From Sulfolobus sp. SCGC AB-777_G06 (GTDB lineage: Archaea > Thermoproteota > Thermoprotei_A > Sulfolobales > Sulfolobaceae), in NCBI GenBank assembly GCA_003086555.1, contig QEFN01000005.1:1-36771 (forward strand): 36,771 nucleotides of DNA, given 5' to 3'. This document shows, piece by piece, positions 17,681-27,185 of this stretch (the first letter of the stretch is position 1; every line of letters begins with the position of its first letter). The notes beneath the pieces were generated by a model. That model saw only the letters and a program-made list of their open reading frames with translations. It searched no databases and was not told the DNA's origin. A program made the position numbers and the translations under genes.

Positions 17681-18319
17681 CTAACTCTGCTTCTTGTTTA
17701 AGTAAAATTCTTGCTCCTGATGCCCTTGCTTAGTTATCTTTGTAACAATTACACCAGTACCGGTATAAGGATCTCTTTTTAACGATGAGAATATAGCCCT
17801 TTTAGCCAGTTCAGCTGCTTCATCTAAAGTAAGATCTTGCCTATAACTATCTTCTATAACACCAATGGCCTCCACGGAGCCAGATCCCGTAGCCGTATAA
17901 TCTTCTTCTATGAAATCGCCTAGATAGTCAAGGTTATATAGCCTAGGCTTGTCGTCAACCCCTCCTATAAGTATTTGAACTAAGTACGGAAAATACTTAG
18001 ACGTTGATAGTAAGGTAGCTAAGTATGTAGCTAAAGCCTTAACAGTAATAGGCCTAACGTTTGTTATTTTGTTGTAATGGTACAGATTTTTCAATATATT
18101 GTAAATATATTGTAAGTCAGCTACACTTCCAGCTGTTGTAATTCCAATATTGTCAGATATATATAAGACCTTCCTAACGTACTTATGTGCAACATAAAAA
18201 CCTGCGCTAGCCCTTCTATCTGCAGCTAGGACAACTCCATCTTTAGTCTTTATACCTACTGTTGTAGTTCCTTTCAAGATTTTGTTATGAATATCGATAT
18301 TCTGAGGCAATCTACTCAT
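17681..18319 (-). CDS. psmB: 20S proteasome beta subunit, catalytic type
   Basis: The 212-residue subunit has a 17-residue propeptide ending in Gly, then mature Thr1 (TTTVG, residue 18), Asp17 (AADRR) and Lys33 (HKYVRK), the residues needed for N-terminal threonine hydrolysis. The GSGSVEA segment and Asp of RDPYTG complete the active-site shell. It therefore looks like a processed, active beta subunit. Sulfolobales carry two beta paralogues, and I cannot say which one this is with certainty. It is 28 bp downstream of the amidase gene on the same strand. Alpha and PAN genes are not in the window. Confidence 0.93.
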   Translation of the reverse strand: MSRLPQNIDIHNKILKGTTTVGIKTKDGVVLAADRRASAGFYVAHKYVRKVLYISDNIGITTAGSVADLQYIYNILKNLYHYNKITNVRPITVKALATYLATLLSTSKYFPYLVQILIGGVDDKPRLYNLDYLGDFIEEDYTATGSGSVEAIGVIEDSYRQDLTLDEAAELAKRAIFSSLKRDPYTGTGVIVTKITKQGHQEQEFYLNKKQS

Positions 18320-18347
18320 TTCACAAAACCCTAATTTTATTCACCTA

Positions 18348-19532
18348 TCAGTTACTAATAAATCCAACAATGCCTAAAATACGTTCAGCGATATCAAGCA
18401 CTACGCCGTCTTCATAAGGTAAACCGCTAATCATTAAACCTATAGGTAATCCATTAATTCTTTCAACTGGTATAGATATTGATGGAGCTCCCACAACGTT
18501 AAAGATTTCCGTATTACTAACCAAAATATCCCTATATTCTAGTTCTCGTCCTACTACGTCCGATATCTTAGGTGCAGAAGCTTTCGTGGTAGGGGAGATC
18601 AAAACGTCAACCTTGTTAAACATTTTAATATATTCTTCTATTATAATCCTTCTTATTCTCATAGCATCAACATACTCATATCCGGGGATTACGCTCCCCA
18701 TCTCCAGTAATTTTTTGACATCGTCAAAGTATCTATTCTTATTCTGATTAAACCAGTTCTTGTGATAAGAATAAGCTTCTGAGAGAGCTATCACTTTCCT
18801 CACATAAGGAGAATATTTTCTAACGATTTGACTATCAATATCGACTATGTCATAATAACTTGATAATTTATTTATAAATTTTAGAAGAGTCTTAGATGCT
18901 TGATCTTCTCCAAGTAGAAACATACCCAATTTGGGCTTTCTTCTGGCTTGATATGTAAAAGGTAGTTTATCCTCAACTACTGAATCTAAGACCTTATAGA
19001 GAACTTTCATATCTCTAACTAGAAAACCTATAGTATCAAAAGTCCAACTAAAGGAAATAACCCCGTCAGTCGGAATTAAGCCAGTTGTAGGCTTATACCC
19101 TATAACACCACAAAGGGATGCCGGAATTCTAATAGACCCACCCGTATCTGTTCCTACGCCTACGTCAGCTAAACCTAATGCTACGGCTACCGCAGAACCA
19201 CCACTAGATCCTCCTGAAATTCTTTCAGGATCTATAGGGTTTTTAGCAGGGCCAATGACCGATGATGTGTTAGTTGCTCCCATAGCAAATTCATGTGTGT
19301 TTGACTTCCCTACTATTTCTCCTCCTTCATCTAAAATTTTCTGTGTTATTGAGGCGTTTTTTGTAGGTATATGTTTAAAAAACCTTGAACCTGCAGTAGT
19401 AGGTAATCCTTGAACATTTATTATATCTTTTATTGCAAATTTAAGCCCGCTTAGTTTACCTCTCTCCTTACCCTTGACCCTTTGCAGTGTAATAAAGATA
19501 TTGTACTTTGAATTTAAGCTTTCTAAACTCAT
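18348..19532 (-). CDS. Amidase-signature enzyme (GatA-like)
   Basis: The Ser-cisSer-Lys catalytic triad of the amidase signature family is visible: Lys35 (FAIKDI), Ser109 in SGGSSGGSA and nucleophile Ser133 in GTDTGGSIRIP. The 394 residues are short for GatA (about 470) because the N-terminal helix and part of the C-terminal region are reduced. With no gatB or gatC nearby, an amide hydrolase of unknown substrate is more likely than a tRNA amidotransferase subunit. A TATA-like stretch at about 19586-19595 lies some 58 bp upstream of the start, leaving a short leader. It heads the minus-strand series amidase-psmB-PEBP-rfcS-rfcL. Confidence 0.88.
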   Translation of the reverse strand: MSLESLNSKYNIFITLQRVKGKERGKLSGLKFAIKDIINVQGLPTTAGSRFFKHIPTKNASITQKILDEGGEIVGKSNTHEFAMGATNTSSVIGPAKNPIDPERISGGSSGGSAVAVALGLADVGVGTDTGGSIRIPASLCGVIGYKPTTGLIPTDGVISFSWTFDTIGFLVRDMKVLYKVLDSVVEDKLPFTYQARRKPKLGMFLLGEDQASKTLLKFINKLSSYYDIVDIDSQIVRKYSPYVRKVIALSEAYSYHKNWFNQNKNRYFDDVKKLLEMGSVIPGYEYVDAMRIRRIIIEEYIKMFNKVDVLISPTTKASAPKISDVVGRELEYRDILVSNTEIFNVVGAPSISIPVERINGLPIGLMISGLPYEDGVVLDIAERILGIVGFISN

Positions 19533-19715
19533 CTTTGGTCACGCAAAATAACGGTTCTGGGAGTTCGATCTCGCTATTATTCTTCATAATATACACTTAA
19601 TAATTTCCGCTGTGATATTTTAAAATTTTATGTTGAAAATTTATTGTTTATTATCCACTCATTAATTTTTATTTCATTACAATTAATAAATTAATCTACA
19701 TGTAGTAGCTAAATA

Positions 19716-19722
19716 TTTATAT
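19716..19722 (+). promoter_or_regulatory. TATA box of the acryloyl-CoA reductase gene
   Basis: TTTATAT is centred 27 bp upstream of ATG 19746, at the end of a 213 bp AT-rich gap (19533-19745) in which I see no gene. This supports ATG 19746 over the in-frame TTG at 19722, which would lie next to the TATA box. Confidence 0.6.
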
Positions 19723-19745
19723 TGTTTGTACAATTTAAACTTATC

Positions 19746-20750
19746 ATGAAGGCTATTGTTGTTCCAGGTCCAAAACAAGGTTACAAGTTACAAGAGGTAC
19801 CAGATCCTAAGCCCGACAAAGACGAAGTAGTAATAAGAGTCGATAGAGCTGCATTATGTTATAGAGATCTACTTCAACTTCAAGGATTCTACCCGAGAAT
19901 GAAATACCCAGTAATTCTAGGGCATGAAGTGGTAGGAACCATAGAAGAAAAAGGAGAAAATGTAAAGGGATTCGAAGTTGGTGAGAAAGTAATTTCTCTT
20001 CTATATGCTCCTGATGGTACATGCGAGTATTGTAGAATAGGAGAGGAGGCTTATTGCCACCATAGGTTAGGATACTCAGAGGAACTAGACGGATTTTTCG
20101 CAGAAAAGGCTAAAATAAAAGTAACGAGTCTAGTAAAAGTACCTAAAAACGTTAGTGACGAAAACGCTGTGCTAGTACCTTGTGTTACTGGAATGATATA
20201 TAGGGGAATCAGAAGGGCTGGTGGCATAAGGAATGGAGAATATGTATTAGTAACTGGGGCTAGCGGCGGAGTAGGCATTCATGCAATCCAGGTGGCTAAG
20301 GCTCTAGGGGCTAAGGTAATCGGTGTTACAACATCTGAGGAAAAAGCGAAGGTAATAAAGCAATATGCAGACTATATAATTGTAGGAACAAAATTTGCAG
20401 ATGAAGCCAAAAAAATAGGCGATGTAACGTTAGTAATAGATACAGTAGGAACTCCAACTTTTGATGAAAGCTTGAAGTCACTTTGGATGGGTGGTAGAAT
20501 AGTCCAAATAGGAAACGTAGATCCAACACAATCCTATAATCTAAGATTAGGCTACGTAATTCTAAAGGATATAAAAATAGTAGGACATGCATCTGCAACT
20601 AAATACGATGCGGAGCAAACTCTGAAATTAGCCGCTGAAGATAAGATTAAGCCAGTTATAGCAGGTACTGTCTCGTTAGAGGAGATCGATAAAGGATATC
20701 AGATGATAAAAGATAAAAACAAAATTGGTAAAGTACTAGTAAAACCATAA
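19746..20750 (+). CDS. Acryloyl-CoA reductase (NADPH), zinc-type MDR family
   Basis: The enzyme reduces acryloyl-CoA to propionyl-CoA in the 3-hydroxypropionate/4-hydroxybutyrate CO2-fixation cycle. The 334-residue product closely resembles, from memory, the characterised Sulfurisphaera tokodaii enzyme (start MKAIVVPGPKQGYKL, segment ILGHEVVGTIEE). Metal-site residues Cys38, His60-Glu61, Cys93 and Cys96 are visible, as is the NADPH-binding loop VTGASGGVG (169-177). ATG 19746 gives the known length and correct TATA spacing. Two unknown genes follow on the same strand with gaps of 25 and 12 bp. Other cycle genes are not in the window. Confidence 0.9.
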   Translation: MKAIVVPGPKQGYKLQEVPDPKPDKDEVVIRVDRAALCYRDLLQLQGFYPRMKYPVILGHEVVGTIEEKGENVKGFEVGEKVISLLYAPDGTCEYCRIGEEAYCHHRLGYSEELDGFFAEKAKIKVTSLVKVPKNVSDENAVLVPCVTGMIYRGIRRAGGIRNGEYVLVTGASGGVGIHAIQVAKALGAKVIGVTTSEEKAKVIKQYADYIIVGTKFADEAKKIGDVTLVIDTVGTPTFDESLKSLWMGGRIVQIGNVDPTQSYNLRLGYVILKDIKIVGHASATKYDAEQTLKLAAEDKIKPVIAGTVSLEEIDKGYQMIKDKNKIGKVLVKP

Positions 20751-20775
20751 ATGGTATTATAGTATAATCTACAAT

Positions 20776-21390
20776 GTGGAGATAAAATTTTCATCAATTA
20801 AAGTACCGTCTAGCTTAATCCCACATGAAAAGGAGGAGATCGATCAGACTAAACAGATTTCAGAATATATTTATGAAGTAGTCCGCAATTCGGATATGAT
20901 TAATTTAGACATAGATGAAAAAATACTTTTTATCTATTCTATATTCACAAGTAAATTAGTAGATAACACACTCGAGAATTCTTATTCTTACCTTTATGGG
21001 CTTAAAGGTTACAAGTACTTGTCTGGCGATATATCCATAGCACTAAGTGAGACTATCACATTTGCTACTCTACATACACTATATGACGTAAAGATCGAAA
21101 ATATATTGCCTTTTAGAACTGTGAAATATTTAGGGACGATAGCGGATGCCCTTATAGATCTTGAAAAAGAATTGAAATTAGCTAAAGAACTAGAGACGGA
21201 GAGTGGACTATTATTTATAAATATTAGAGCAGCTATGAGCCCTAGGTCTTATTATATAGTAGATAAAATTTGGAAAAGTATACTTAACTTAGAATTGGTC
21301 AGATATCCAGATAATTATGGCTTAATATCATTGTTAACTAGAGATAAAGAAACTCTAAAAGAATCTTTCATATTCATTACACCCCAGTAA
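20776..21390 (+). CDS. Helical protein of unknown function downstream of acryloyl-CoA reductase
   Basis: The 204-residue protein starts at GTG 20776. It is mostly helical, acidic near the N-terminus and without membrane segments, cysteine clusters or a nucleotide-binding loop. Tyrosine-rich (SYSYLYGLKGYKYLSG) and aliphatic helices alternate. It lies 25 bp after the acryloyl-CoA reductase gene and 12 bp before another unknown, so the three may share a transcript. I recognise no family and infer no function. Confidence 0.72.
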   Translation: MEIKFSSIKVPSSLIPHEKEEIDQTKQISEYIYEVVRNSDMINLDIDEKILFIYSIFTSKLVDNTLENSYSYLYGLKGYKYLSGDISIALSETITFATLHTLYDVKIENILPFRTVKYLGTIADALIDLEKELKLAKELETESGLLFINIRAAMSPRSYYIVDKIWKSILNLELVRYPDNYGLISLLTRDKETLKESFIFITPQ

Positions 21391-21402
21391 GAGTGAGAGA
21401 AT

Positions 21403-21897
21403 ATGAATTGTAAAAATCTAAATAAGGCTATAGTGATGTTATGGGTAGGAGATTCAAAGGAAGCCGAGGAAGACGCAAAGGAGTGTATGAATTCATTAAA
21501 AGAAGAAATCCATAATTTAAGAATTCTAATTAAAGAAGCTAAGATGGAAGCCGAAAGTGAATATTTGCTACCTAAAACACTTAGAGAAAAGAGATTGAAC
21601 CCCGAAGATTTGCTTAAGCTAGCAATGTACGAGTTATCAAGAAGAATATATCTTTTTAGTGGTAATACTAAAAGCAAGGAAAGATCAGGAGTTATATATC
21701 TATGGCTAGATTTAGGAGTCAAAAAGATACTTAGAGGTTACTGTGAGGATTGCTATGGATATGTAAGTACGTTACTAGGTAGCGGATTCGTAGTGATGAT
21801 AGATGGTGTAATCTATGCGGAATTTTTAGGTACTGATGAAAATAAAGCTGTGGAATCCGTATTGGAGGCAATTAAAGGACATAGAAAGAACAAATGA
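21403..21897 (+). CDS. Unknown protein with central Cys-x-x-Cys
   Basis: The 164-residue protein begins with a charged helical half (about 1-75, long runs of Glu and Lys, a possible coiled coil) and ends with an alpha/beta part: VIYLWLDLGVKKIL, then GYCEDCYGYVSTLLGSGFVV and a short helix. The CxxC at about 113-116 could bind metal or be redox active. GTGAGAGAATATG precedes the start. It is last in the run after acryloyl-CoA reductase and directly precedes the tRNA-Lys repeat. Function not recognised. Confidence 0.7.
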   Translation: MNCKNLNKAIVMLWVGDSKEAEEDAKECMNSLKEEIHNLRILIKEAKMEAESEYLLPKTLREKRLNPEDLLKLAMYELSRRIYLFSGNTKSKERSGVIYLWLDLGVKKILRGYCEDCYGYVSTLLGSGFVVMIDGVIYAEFLGTDENKAVESVLEAIKGHRKNK

Positions 21898-21992
21898 CAG
21901 AATAGCTTTAATAGATACTTTTAGTTATTCGAACATATTATCTTAGATTGGAGAAAATTATGTTAGAAAAGGGTACTGTAATAGCGTTTACT

Positions 21993-22138
21993 TTTTATAC
22001 TTTCTTTTATGTTTGTTTTTTGCTGGGCCCGTAGCTCAGCCAGGTGGAGCGGCGGGCTCTTAACGAAAAGAGCCAGGTAGAGGGAGATACCCGTAGGTCC
22101 CGGGTTCAAATCCCGGCGGGCCCGCGCTATTTATTTTC
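21993..22138. repeat. Inverted repeat, left arm (tRNA-Lys CUU with promoter and 3' flank)
   Basis: The 32 bp before the tRNA and the 14 bp after it recur inverted around tRNA-Lys(UUU) at 23329-23468. The tRNA bodies differ at one D-loop base, the anticodon and the intron. The 32 bp upstream block includes TTTTATAC, a TATA box about 28 bp before the tRNA. Confidence 0.9.
22025..22124 (+). tRNA. tRNA-Lys(CUU) with intron
   Basis: Acceptor GGGCCCG/CGGGCCC with discriminator G, D arm GCTC...GAGC, T arm CCCGG-TTCAAAT-CCGGG region. Anticodon stem GCGGG/CCCGT with loop CTCTTA and position 38 A. A 26 nt insert after position 37 is the canonical intron. CCA is not encoded. Confidence 0.95.
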
Positions 22139-22361
22139 TACTTAAAAATATTATGAAACCCACGTACGCCAAGTAGCCGAATATGACTAGAATTATCCCA
22201 AAATTTATGATTTTTATAAAAATAGGTGAGATATTAAACCCGCCTAAGTTTATTTTAAACCCTAGAAAAATAACTAAAAATGATAAGAATACAATGGATA
22301 GAGAAAATACAAATAGAAACAAGCCCAGCATCCTTATTTTAAGTTTATAACTTATATCCAT
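22131..22361 (-). CDS. Small two-helix membrane protein
   Basis: The 76-residue protein has two hydrophobic helices (about 11-34 and 48-72) separated by a short polar loop, with a basic N-terminus ([10 protein letters not shown]). It overlaps the end of the epimerase gene by 17 bp and ends 7 bp after tRNA-Lys(CUU), inside the left inverted-repeat arm, so its last codons are repeat-derived. The start is ATG 22361. Composition is simple and no homologue is recognised, but position and overlap favour a real gene. Confidence 0.55.
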   Translation of the reverse strand: MDISYKLKIRMLGLFLFVFSLSIVFLSFLVIFLGFKINLGGFNISPIFIKIINFGIILVIFGYLAYVGFIIFLSRK

Positions 22362-23268
22362 AGATCAGATCCCTCACTGCTAATCTAACTGCTTGAGCTG
22401 ATGAATAATTAGGCTTCCATCCTAACTGTTTTATCTTACTAATGTCAAGTAGCATAAATCTGACATCACCAACCCAGCCTCTACCCTCTCCTATATCTAC
22501 ATATTCGTGTACTGGAGTCAGATTCATCTCCTCTTCTACTATTTTCGCAATTTCGTCCACAGTTATCCAATCTTCATTACCTACATTAAATGCATCATAT
22601 AGACCATTAAACTTTTTTTCCAGAGTTAGAAACGCTTCTATTACATCAGTTATATATATGTAACTTTTCCTCTGCTTACCATTCCCCAATATTTCTAATT
22701 TGTATGGATTTTTTCTTAATTTTTCTACAAAATCCTTTATAACACCATGAGACACCCTACCCCCCGTTACATTCGCCAATCTAATAGATATACCTTTTAT
22801 TCCGTAGACTCTAGAATAATATTCAAGCAAATGCTCTCCTAAAAGTTTGAATACACCGTAATTAGAAATAGGCTTCAGTTCCGCATTTTCAGGTGTAGGT
22901 ATTTTGTCTGTCTCTCCATAAACTGTGGATGAAGAGGCAAATACTAATAAACTGACGTCATTGCGCCTTGCCATTTCGAGCACGTTAAATGTTGCAATTA
23001 CATCTCTACTAAAATGCTCGTAGGAATTAATCATAGACGTCCTAACATCTGGATTTGCAGCCAAATGGTAAAGTATGCTTCCAGCTGGTATTTTTAAACT
23101 AGAAGTTGAACTATCTCTTAAGTCGATTTTAAGGTACTTAGCCTTCTTATTCACATAATTACCATTGGAAAAGTCATCAATTACTACGATGTCGTTATAT
23201 AATTTCGTTAACGCATCTACCAAATGACTGCCTATATATCCTGCTCCACCGGTAATTACATAACTCAT
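22345..23268 (-). CDS. NAD-dependent NDP-sugar epimerase (GalE-like)
   Basis: The 307-residue extended short-chain dehydrogenase has the NAD motif GGAGYIG (7-13), DDFSNG (31-36), the catalytic Ser in ASSSTVYGE (about 113-114) and the YxxxK pair Tyr137/Lys141 (YGVFK). The substrate-domain segment [15 protein letters not shown] stretch ([16 protein letters not shown]) follows. It probably epimerises UDP-glucose/galactose or a related nucleotide sugar for surface glycans. It is bracketed by an inverted pair of tRNA-Lys genes with a small membrane protein. The exact sugar is uncertain. Confidence 0.9.
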   Translation of the reverse strand: MSYVITGGAGYIGSHLVDALTKLYNDIVVIDDFSNGNYVNKKAKYLKIDLRDSSTSSLKIPAGSILYHLAANPDVRTSMINSYEHFSRDVIATFNVLEMARRNDVSLLVFASSSTVYGETDKIPTPENAELKPISNYGVFKLLGEHLLEYYSRVYGIKGISIRLANVTGGRVSHGVIKDFVEKLRKNPYKLEILGNGKQRKSYIYITDVIEAFLTLEKKFNGLYDAFNVGNEDWITVDEIAKIVEEEMNLTPVHEYVDIGEGRGWVGDVRFMLLDISKIKQLGWKPNYSSAQAVRLAVRDLIYGYKL

Positions 23269-23328
23269 TTTATTAGCTAATCTAAGATTTAGTGCATTTA
23301 TATAAATTAATCTTACTTGATTATCTTT

Positions 23329-23468
<140 letters not shown>

Positions 23469-23558
23469 GATTTACTTGAACTACTGATGTAAAATTCTAC
23501 GAGAAATATTTTGACACTTAAAACAATGTTCAAAATTGTTTTACAATTTTTCAAATAT

Positions 23559-23840
23559 TTATTTCAATTTATTGATTTCATCAACTATTAGTTTAATTAG
23601 TTTGTATTTTCCGTGTTTTTTCTTTACCATAATCAAGCCAACTATACCTGATGCGGGATGGATCTTATCTTGAAAAATTTCCGGTTCTAATTCTAACCTT
23701 TTGGTTATCTCATAGATTGTATTAAGATCTATCTTTTTAGTAGATAGTTTTCTTATTTTTCTACCTTTTGTTCTGCTAGGAGCTTGAAAATAAGCCAACC
23801 ATATTGCTACTTTATTGCCTTCATAATCTCTTAAACTCAT
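23559..23840 (-). CDS. srp19: Signal recognition particle 19 kDa protein
   Basis: SRP19 binds 7S RNA helices 6 and 8 and primes assembly of SRP54. The 93-residue protein has the family core: VAIWLAYFQAPSRTKGRKI, a helix (TIYEITKRLEL), and the basic loop after IHPASGIVGLIMVKKKHGKYKL. The length is typical of archaeal SRP19. It overlaps the end of rps8e by 4 bp (ATGA), forming a two-gene operon. Downstream is 90 bp of AT-rich spacer before the tRNA-Lys repeat. Confidence 0.93.
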   Translation of the reverse strand: MSLRDYEGNKVAIWLAYFQAPSRTKGRKIRKLSTKKIDLNTIYEITKRLELEPEIFQDKIHPASGIVGLIMVKKKHGKYKLIKLIVDEINKLK

Positions 23841-24223
23841 TCTTTAATTAACACCGCATTTATAACTCCGTCTTGTCCAGGTCTGGAAGTCACTTTAGCC
23901 TTCCCGAGCTCTGTCTGTATTATGCTACCCTTTACAATTATCCCTCTTCTAGCATACTCTCTATTAGCAGGGGTTTCTATCACGTTTAAGATCTTCGCTT
24001 TCTTGACTTTTTTAGTCTGAGGATCAAGTATATTGACATAAGACGCATAAGCTAACCTGACTTTAATGTTTCCTCCCATCACCCTTTCTTTTACTCTTAC
24101 ATCCTTATCGCTTAACTTAGTTTCTGTTGGAGGTGAACCTAGTTCAAATTTCCTCTTGTCTCTATGCTTATGCTTTAGTCCGCCAGTTATCTTTCGAAGA
24201 TCATTGCCTTGGAAATATCCCAT
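23837..24223 (-). CDS. rps8e: Ribosomal protein S8e
   Basis: The 128-residue basic protein matches archaeal eS8: GNDLRKITGGLKHKHRDKRK near the N-terminus, VRLAYASYVNI and VIETPANREYARRGIIVKG, and the end SRPGQDGVINAVL. It is a 30S subunit component. ATG 24223 is preceded by a TATA box at the leaderless distance inside the short gap to uppS. It overlaps srp19 by 4 bp. Confidence 0.97.
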   Translation of the reverse strand: MGYFQGNDLRKITGGLKHKHRDKRKFELGSPPTETKLSDKDVRVKERVMGGNIKVRLAYASYVNILDPQTKKVKKAKILNVIETPANREYARRGIIVKGSIIQTELGKAKVTSRPGQDGVINAVLIKE

Positions 24224-24244
24224 GTGTTGTTTTATTAAAATATG

Positions 24245-24254
24245 TCAAATATAA
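24245..24254 (-). promoter_or_regulatory. TATA box of the rps8e-srp19 operon
   Basis: TTTATATTTG on the minus strand is centred about 26 bp upstream of ATG 24223, in the 34 bp gap after uppS. It suggests the ribosomal operon has its own leaderless promoter. Confidence 0.55.
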
Positions 24255-24257
24255 AGT

Positions 24258-25046
24258 TTAAGCTCCGAAATTCCTCTTCCTTCTTTGATACGATCTAATT
24301 GCCCTCCATAGATCAATCTTCCTAAAGTCAGGCCAATAAGCTTCAACGAAAAATAGTTCAGAGTAAGCAATATGCCATAATAAGAAATTACTTATCCTAA
24401 TCTCACCTGAGGATCGTATAACTAAATCAATATCATCTAACTCACTGTCATATAAATAATTCTTAAAGGTCTCTTCGTTTATATGTTCTGAGTTTATTTT
24501 TCCAAGCTTATTGTCTTCTAAGATCTTTTTTACTGCATCTAAGATCTCTTGTCGACCACCATAACATATTGCCAAGGTTAGCTTCCGTTTATTATATGTT
24601 TCCGTTCTTTTTCTTAGTTCGTTTATTAAATCTTTAATTTCTTCTGGTGTTTTCTCTAATTTTCCTATAGCTCTTACTTTTACTTCATACTTATATATAA
24701 TGTCTCCTTCAAGTAATTCTTCTAGGCCAGCTTTTATATATTTAAATATAATAGAAAGTTCAAGATTACTTCGCTTGTCACAGTTTTCTGTAGATAAAGC
24801 GAAAACTGTGATATTTTTAACACCCATATCTAATAACCATATAAGTACTTCCCTAAGTTTTTTGTAACCATTTTCATATGCATCATTAATTGAAAGACTG
24901 TTTGTTCTCGCCCATCTTCTGTTTCCATCTGGTATTATACCGACGTGGTTTGGAAAGGGGCCGTTTTTTATCTCTTTCCATAATACATATTCATATATTT
25001 TATAAATTGGTAAAAGTAGAAAATTTTTCAATCTTTCTTTGAGCAT
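24258..25046 (-). CDS. uppS: Cis-polyprenyl diphosphate synthase
   Basis: The enzyme makes the long-chain polyprenyl (dolichol-type) diphosphate that carries glycans for protein N-glycosylation. The 262-residue protein has the signature [14 protein letters not shown] with catalytic Asp40, the FALSTEN segment (about 88-94) and the C-terminal motif region [18 protein letters not shown] followed by [12 protein letters not shown]. An N-terminal hydrophobic helix (9-24) may associate with the membrane. ATG 25046 overlaps lysK by 19 bp, so it may be co-transcribed with the lys cluster although unrelated in function. Confidence 0.93.
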   Translation of the reverse strand: MLKERLKNFLLLPIYKIYEYVLWKEIKNGPFPNHVGIIPDGNRRWARTNSLSINDAYENGYKKLREVLIWLLDMGVKNITVFALSTENCDKRSNLELSIIFKYIKAGLEELLEGDIIYKYEVKVRAIGKLEKTPEEIKDLINELRKRTETYNKRKLTLAICYGGRQEILDAVKKILEDNKLGKINSEHINEETFKNYLYDSELDDIDLVIRSSGEIRISNFLLWHIAYSELFFVEAYWPDFRKIDLWRAIRSYQRRKRNFGA

Positions 25047-26074
25047 AATTCTTCTATCGCTGATACATAAGTATTTATTGATATAAATATTTCTTCCAAA
25101 GATATACGCTCTTGATCAGTGTGCTCAAGTCTTGAGTCACCCGGACCGTAATCAACAATCTGATTCGAAATTTTATACAAGATGTTCATGTCACTGGTAC
25201 CGTATTTCCTCACTAATGAAGGCTTAAGCCCTTGTTTTATTAACCCTCTCATAATCACTTTGACTAAATCTGAATTAATATCGACTTTTACAGGGGGAAC
25301 GTCTTCTACTACTGCGACCTCGCAGTCTTTATATACATCTTTAAGATTAAGTATAATCTCTTGCTTTGAGGATTTTACTGAATACCTAATGTCGAAATGA
25401 ATCAGCCCACTAGATGGACTTTTATTAATATATTCCCCTGCTGTAAATATAGTTGGTATAATAGAAGGAGCATCGTAAGATTTAGGAAACTTAGTTACTT
25501 GTAATAGTCTATTTGCCATGTCTACTATTAGGTTAGAGCTAGCAGAGGAAGAGTGTTCTGATACTCCCTTACACTTTATATCTACATGCAAAACTCCTCT
25601 GTATTCCACAACAACTCCAGTAGTGTTAGATGGCTCACCCACTATAATATAATCGTATTTTTTACCACTGTTAACTAGTTCTCTAGCCCCTTTACTTTTA
25701 TTCTCTTCGTCAGACAATGCGGCGAAGCTTACATTATATCCTTTTTCGTTTAATATATAAGTAGCTAACAGCATCGCCACCAAAGGACCCTTATCGTCTA
25801 TTGCCCCCCTACCGTATATTACTTGATTTTCCTCTTTAGGTTCAATAAAGCCAGGAACTGTATCTATATGAGACACCAATAAAATCTTTGAACTCTCACT
25901 ACCTAAGTAATAAGATTTAGAAGGAGTAAACTTTAAATTTAAATTTAGCTCTTGTGAAACTTTCTCAAAGAAGGAAAGAGCCTTTTCCTCTTCCCCAGAA
26001 GGGGTATATGAACTTAATAATTCAAGGAGATACTCTTTGGCTTTCTGTTTTAAGTAATCCCTGCCTAATTGCAT
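25028..26074 (-). CDS. lysK: [LysW]-lysine/[LysW]-ornithine hydrolase
   Basis: LysK releases lysine (and in Sulfolobales ornithine) from the LysW carrier, the last step of the pathway. The 348-residue M20-type metallopeptidase has His69 ([10 protein letters not shown]), the bridging Asp in AIDDKGP (91-97), and the Glu pair in [10 protein letters not shown] (123-124). Near the C-terminus the expected His of [10 protein letters not shown] is present. The start at ATG 26074 overlaps lysJ by 53 bp, an unusually long same-strand overlap. No later canonical start fits the conserved N-terminus. The 3' end overlaps uppS by 19 bp. Confidence 0.93.
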   Translation of the reverse strand: MQLGRDYLKQKAKEYLLELLSSYTPSGEEEKALSFFEKVSQELNLNLKFTPSKSYYLGSESSKILLVSHIDTVPGFIEPKEENQVIYGRGAIDDKGPLVAMLLATYILNEKGYNVSFAALSDEENKSKGARELVNSGKKYDYIIVGEPSNTTGVVVEYRGVLHVDIKCKGVSEHSSSASSNLIVDMANRLLQVTKFPKSYDAPSIIPTIFTAGEYINKSPSSGLIHFDIRYSVKSSKQEIILNLKDVYKDCEVAVVEDVPPVKVDINSDLVKVIMRGLIKQGLKPSLVRKYGTSDMNILYKISNQIVDYGPGDSRLEHTDQERISLEEIFISINTYVSAIEELCSKKD

Positions 26075-27185
26075 TTGCAGCTTCCTCCATATCCTCTTGA
26101 GTAATCACATAAGGTGGTAATAATCTAATTACTGTAGCTCCTGCTTTTAATACTAATACTCCACTCTCTTGTGCTACTTTTAAAGTGATGGATGGTGGAA
26201 ACCTTGTGTCTATACCGATCATAAGTCCTTTCCCCCTAATCTCTCTAACTGACTTTAGATCCCCCAACTTGTCTCTTAGGATTTTCATAAACAGCTCTCC
26301 TTTGTGATACGCTTGTTCATGAACTTTCTCTTCATGTAATACTTTACTTGCAGCAGTTACGGCAGCCATTGCCATAGGATTTCCTCCGTAAGTACTTCCG
26401 TGATCACCTTCCTCTAGCTTATTAGCAATCCAATCTGGTAGAAATAACGCGCTAACTGGAAATCCACCACCAATTGCCTTACCTGCTGTAACGAGATCTG
26501 GTGTTATGCCGTAATGTTGATAAGCCCATATTTTCCCTGTTCTACCAAAACCAGCTTGTACTTCATCTACAATTAATAAAGCTCCGACTTTTTCAGTGGT
26601 TTCTCTTAAGGCTTTCATGAATTCTTCCTTTGCAGGAATAACCCCGCTCTCTCCTTGGACAGGCTCTACTATAACCGCAGCCGTATTGTTATCTATTTTT
26701 GACAAGTCGTTAATATCGTTAAAATTTAGAAACTCTACTGGTGAAACTAATGGTTCAAAAGGTTCTCTATACCTCTTGTTCCAGGTAACAGAAAGAGCAC
26801 CTGATGTCCTTCCGTGAAAGGCGTTCTTAAAGGCAACTATCTTTTTCCTTCCAGTTATCTTTCTTGCAGTCTTCAATGCGGTTTCGACAGCTTCTGTACC
26901 ACTGTTAAGTAGTATAACGTTATCCATAGCACTGGGTTTCACTTTATCTAAAGCATCAAGCATCTCGTCTCTAATTGGTGTTGAAAAAGAATTAGATAAG
27001 GTGATTATCTCATCCATTTGCCTTTTTAAATAATGAATCACAGTTTTGTTTCTATGTCCAAGAAATGCAACTCCTATTCCAGTATGCATATCTATATATC
27101 TTCTACCATACTCATCCCAAACGTATTGACCTTCTCCTTTAACTATTTTTAATCCTCTATCTCCATATAATTGTATTAGTTTCAT
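26022..27185 (-). CDS. lysJ: [LysW]-aminoadipate/glutamate semialdehyde aminotransferase
   Basis: LysJ transaminates the LysW-bound semialdehyde to LysW-lysine, or the glutamate-derived analogue to LysW-ornithine. The 387-residue class III PLP enzyme shows [12 protein letters not shown] (95-106), [12 protein letters not shown] (206-217) with the cofactor-binding Asp207, and the Schiff-base Lys236 in [11 protein letters not shown]. It starts at ATG 27185, overlapping lysX by 4 bp. Its 3' end overlaps lysK by 53 bp. Confidence 0.95.
   Translation of the reverse strand: MKLIQLYGDRGLKIVKGEGQYVWDEYGRRYIDMHTGIGVAFLGHRNKTVIHYLKRQMDEIITLSNSFSTPIRDEMLDALDKVKPSAMDNVILLNSGTEAVETALKTARKITGRKKIVAFKNAFHGRTSGALSVTWNKRYREPFEPLVSPVEFLNFNDINDLSKIDNNTAAVIVEPVQGESGVIPAKEEFMKALRETTEKVGALLIVDEVQAGFGRTGKIWAYQHYGITPDLVTAGKAIGGGFPVSALFLPDWIANKLEEGDHGSTYGGNPMAMAAVTAASKVLHEEKVHEQAYHKGELFMKILRDKLGDLKSVREIRGKGLMIGIDTRFPPSITLKVAQESGVLVLKAGATVIRLLPPYVITQEDMEEAANAIRQGLLKTESQRVSP

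Noticed and set aside
18348..19532. GatA subunit of tRNA amidotransferase
   Set aside because: The amidase triad is present, but the protein is short and no gatB/gatC lies nearby, so a general amidase is safer.
19468..19587. 39-codon frame upstream of and overlapping the amidase start (minus strand)
   Set aside because: Its ATG is nearly inside the TATA-like element, and the peptide shows no match to the missing amidase N-terminus.
19722..19745. TTG 19722 as the start of acryloyl-CoA reductase
   Set aside because: It adjoins the TATA box and adds eight residues not present in the known enzyme; ATG 19746 fits length and promoter spacing.
21960..22033. Short frame starting ATGTTAGAAAAGG and running into tRNA-Lys(CUU)
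   Set aside because: It ends inside the tRNA, overlaps the tRNA promoter and its end is shared only because of the inverted repeat.
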